A stretch of 34,026 nucleotides of DNA from Selenomonadales bacterium (GTDB lineage Bacteria > Bacillota > Negativicutes > Sporomusales > UBA7701). The notes under the pieces were generated by a model that worked only from the letters and a program-made list of their open reading frames with translations, was not told the DNA's origin and ran no database searches. The position numbers and the translations under genes were made by a program. Positions 31,110-34,026 of the stretch are shown here, one piece after another. Position 1 is the stretch's first letter. Every line of letters starts with the position of its first letter. Where the stretch lies: contig JARKNV010000001.1 in NCBI GenBank assembly GCA_029976065.1, positions 1 through 34,026 of the forward strand, given 5' to 3'.

Positions 31110-31589
31110 ATGCCGGAAAAGCAGATCATCCTCACCGCTGAAGGGCTGAAAAAGATAGAGCAGAAATTGGACCACCTTAAGTCGGTACGTCGCCGGGAAG
31201 TCGCGGAAAGGATCAAGCAGGCCATCGAGTTCGGCGATATCAGCGAAAACTCCGAATACGAGGACGCCAAGAACGAGCAGGCGTTCATCGAGGGCGAGAT
31301 CCTCACGCTGGAGAAGATGCTCCGCAACGCCAAGCTTATCGACGAAGACGAGATCAGCGCCGATGTTGTGACCATCGGTTCCACCGTGGTGCTCAAGGAT
31401 CTCGAGTTCGGCGACGAGCTCGAATACACCATCGTCGGTTCGGCCGAGGCCGACCCGACCGAAAGCAGGATTTCCAACGAATCGCCGGTGGGCGAAGCCA
31501 TCCTCGGCCGCAAGGTCGGCAGCATCGTGGAAGTGAACGTGCCTGCCGGGTCGCTGAAGTACGAGATTGTCGACATCAAAGGGGCTTAG
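31110..31589 (+). CDS. greA: Transcription elongation factor GreA
   Basis: GreA enters the RNA polymerase secondary channel and triggers cleavage of backtracked transcripts. The 159-residue protein has the N-terminal antiparallel coiled coil with the acidic tip ([20 protein letters not shown]) and the C-terminal FKBP-like domain ([40 protein letters not shown]). AAGGGGAG (31096-31103) fixes ATG 31110; the upstream frame extension has no ribosome-binding site. lysS begins 27 nt after its stop, so they are probably co-transcribed, as in many Firmicutes. Length and motifs are standard. Confidence 0.97.
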   Translation: MPEKQIILTAEGLKKIEQKLDHLKSVRRREVAERIKQAIEFGDISENSEYEDAKNEQAFIEGEILTLEKMLRNAKLIDEDEISADVVTIGSTVVLKDLEFGDELEYTIVGSAEADPTESRISNESPVGEAILGRKVGSIVEVNVPAGSLKYEIVDIKGA

Positions 31590-33113
<1,524 letters not shown>

Positions 33114-33126
33114 TTTTACCGTCGAC

Positions 33127-33155
33127 GAAGCAGACCGCAGGGTCTGCTTCTTTTG
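33127..33155 (+). terminator. Rho-independent terminator of lysS
   Basis: GAAGCAGACC (33127-33136), GCAG loop, GGTCTGCTTC (33141-33150): a perfect 10-bp stem followed by TTTTGTTTTATTTT. Confidence 0.95.
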
Positions 33156-33184
33156 TTTTATTTTCTTCATTAAAAGGAGACAGC

Positions 33185-33811
33185 GTGGAGACCGTATTCG
33201 CCTTCATCCACGGCTTCGTCCTGGCGCTGGGGCTCATCTTGCCCCTCGGCGTGCAGAACGTCTTCATCTTCAACCAGGGAGCCTGCCAGGCGAAGCTGAG
33301 CGGCACGCTGCCGGCCGTCGTCACGGCGTCGGCCTGCGACACGCTCCTCATCCTCCTGGCGGTCTTCGGCGTGTCGGTGGCCGTGCTCAGCTTCGTGTGG
33401 CTCAAGCTCGCGCTGCTCGGCAGCGGCGTCGTGTTCCTCGTCTACATGGGCTGGGTGACGTGGACGAGCGCCGCCGCCGTCGAGACCGCCGCCGGCAGCG
33501 AAAATTGGCCGGTCAGGCGGCAGGTGCTGTTTGCCCTGTCGGTGTCGCTTCTCAATCCCCACGCCATCCTCGACACCATCGGCGTCATCGGCACAAGCTC
33601 CCTGGCTTACGGCGGCAGCGCCCTGGCCGCGTTCATCCTCGCCTGCGTGTTGGTGTCGTGGCTGTGGTTCGCGCTGTTGGCGATCGCCGGCCGGGCGATA
33701 CGGGCGCTCGACGGCTCCGGTGACGTTTTGCGGCTTCTGAACAAGGCGTCGGCCGTCATCATGTGGCTAAGCGGCCTGTATCTTCTCCATAGCTTCGGCG
33801 CCGCTCTGTGA
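33185..33811 (+). CDS. LysE/ArgO family amino acid exporter
   Basis: The 208-residue membrane protein starts METVFAFIHGFVLALGLILP and continues LGVQNVFIFNQG, the LysE/ArgO family signature (GLxLxxxLGPQNAF-type). About six spans follow, with SVSLLNPHAILDTIGVIG in the fourth region, also typical. LysE of Corynebacterium and ArgO of E. coli export lysine or arginine. GTG 33185 is preferred, 4 nt after AAAAGGAGA (33173-33181). Its position right after lysS fits a lysine/arginine link but the terminator between them makes it a separate unit. The exact substrate is unproven. Confidence 0.88.
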   Translation: METVFAFIHGFVLALGLILPLGVQNVFIFNQGACQAKLSGTLPAVVTASACDTLLILLAVFGVSVAVLSFVWLKLALLGSGVVFLVYMGWVTWTSAAAVETAAGSENWPVRRQVLFALSVSLLNPHAILDTIGVIGTSSLAYGGSALAAFILACVLVSWLWFALLAIAGRAIRALDGSGDVLRLLNKASAVIMWLSGLYLLHSFGAAL

Positions 33812-33816
33812 GCGTT

Positions 33817-33845
33817 GACAACCGGCCGCGGCTATGATAATATAT
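33817..33845 (+). promoter_or_regulatory. Sigma-A promoter directly upstream of a terminator hairpin
   Basis: TTGACA (33817-33822), 17-nt spacer, TAATAT (33840-33845). Transcription would start near 33852, immediately before the hairpin at 33854-33875. Confidence 0.7.
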
Positions 33846-33853
33846 GTCCTGCG

Positions 33854-33881
33854 CCGCATATGTAATTGCGGCGGTTTTTAC
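33854..33881 (+). terminator. Terminator-like hairpin after the exporter gene
   Basis: CGCCGCA (33854-33860) pairs with TGCGGCG (33869-33875), followed by GTTTTTA. It probably ends the exporter transcript; it would also stop almost at once any RNA begun at the promoter just upstream. Confidence 0.75.
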
Positions 33882-33896
33882 CGGAAAATACCTATT

Positions 33897-33926
33897 GACA
33901 CGAGGCTTGAAGCCGTGTTAATATAA
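33897..33926 (+). promoter_or_regulatory. Second sigma-A promoter near the window end
   Basis: TTGACA (33897-33902), 18-nt spacer, TAATAT (33921-33926). A small dyad GGCTTGAAGCC sits in the spacer. No coding frame starts downstream within the window; the following 100 nt are purine-rich and unassigned. Confidence 0.75.
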
Positions 33927-34001
33927 CAAAGTCGCCGCAAGCGGAACTGGAGTAAAAGGCCAGAGAAGGCAGAGGGCGGCAGGGATGGAAAAAAGAAGTT
34001 G

Positions 34002-34026
34002 TTGACAGAGCCGAGAGGTTATGTTA
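34002..34026 (+). promoter_or_regulatory. Third promoter, -10 cut by window edge
   Basis: TTGACA (34002-34007) with exactly 17 nt before TA at 34025-34026, where the window ends at the expected first two bases of a -10. Tandem strong promoters like these often precede rRNA or tRNA operons, but the gene they drive is outside the window. Confidence 0.5.

Overview
The window (GC-rich, estimated by eye at low-to-mid 60s %) comes from the chromosome of an endospore-forming Firmicute. SpoIID, SpoIIE, YabP, YabQ and a GerA/GerB/GerC receptor operon are all present. The order yabP-yabQ-divIC-yabR-spoIIE-tilS-hpt-ftsH, followed by coaX, dusB, greA and lysS, is the conserved 'yab-yac' neighbourhood known from Bacillus and Clostridia. 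High GC and gene content would suit a high-GC member of the Sporomusa group (Negativicutes) or a Moorella-like clostridium; this placement is inference. No phage, transposase, CRISPR, tRNA or rRNA gene was seen.

Layout. 1-5.9 kb: a universal-stress protein cut by the window edge, spoIID, the germination receptor operon gerA-gerB-gerC and a small membrane protein on the opposite strand. 6.2-12.2 kb: spore-coat/cortex and division genes (yabP, a lytic transglycosylase, yabQ, divIC, yabR), an aromatic-acid-exporter-like membrane protein and spoIIE. 12.5-18.6 kb: a split threonine/serine exporter pair, tilS, hpt, ftsH, an FlK-like thioesterase and pssA. 18.8-21.8 kb, minus strand: an exported protein with two copies of a 76-residue repeat, then a two-component system. 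21.8-26.2 kb: cofactor genes, namely panC-panD behind a riboswitch-like leader, birA-bioY behind a BirA-type operator, and coaX. 26.3-30.9 kb: dusB coupled to an unrecognised Lon-N-domain-like/HxxEH protein, then a three-gene cluster of HTH regulator, 'quinate 5-dehydrogenase'-type protein and a homologue of cyanobacterial acyl-ACP reductase. 31-34 kb: greA, lysS, a LysE/ArgO exporter and a run of strong promoters that points off the window edge.

How the genes work together. The sporulation and germination genes serve engulfment, sigma-F activation, coat/cortex assembly and nutrient sensing. PanC, PanD and CoaX feed coenzyme A, while BirA and BioY handle biotin; both support acyl-CoA and lipid metabolism, to which PssA and the acyl-ACP-reductase-like protein also belong. 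TilS, DusB, LysS, GreA and YabR serve translation and transcription.

The most novel-looking items are the regulator/quinate-type/acyl-ACP-reductase cluster with its 24-bp operator-like palindrome, the 27.3-28.3 kb protein of unknown family, the structured panCD leader, a perfect AT-rich palindrome inside tilS, and two families of dispersed structured intergenic repeats. All searches that would settle these are listed with each finding.
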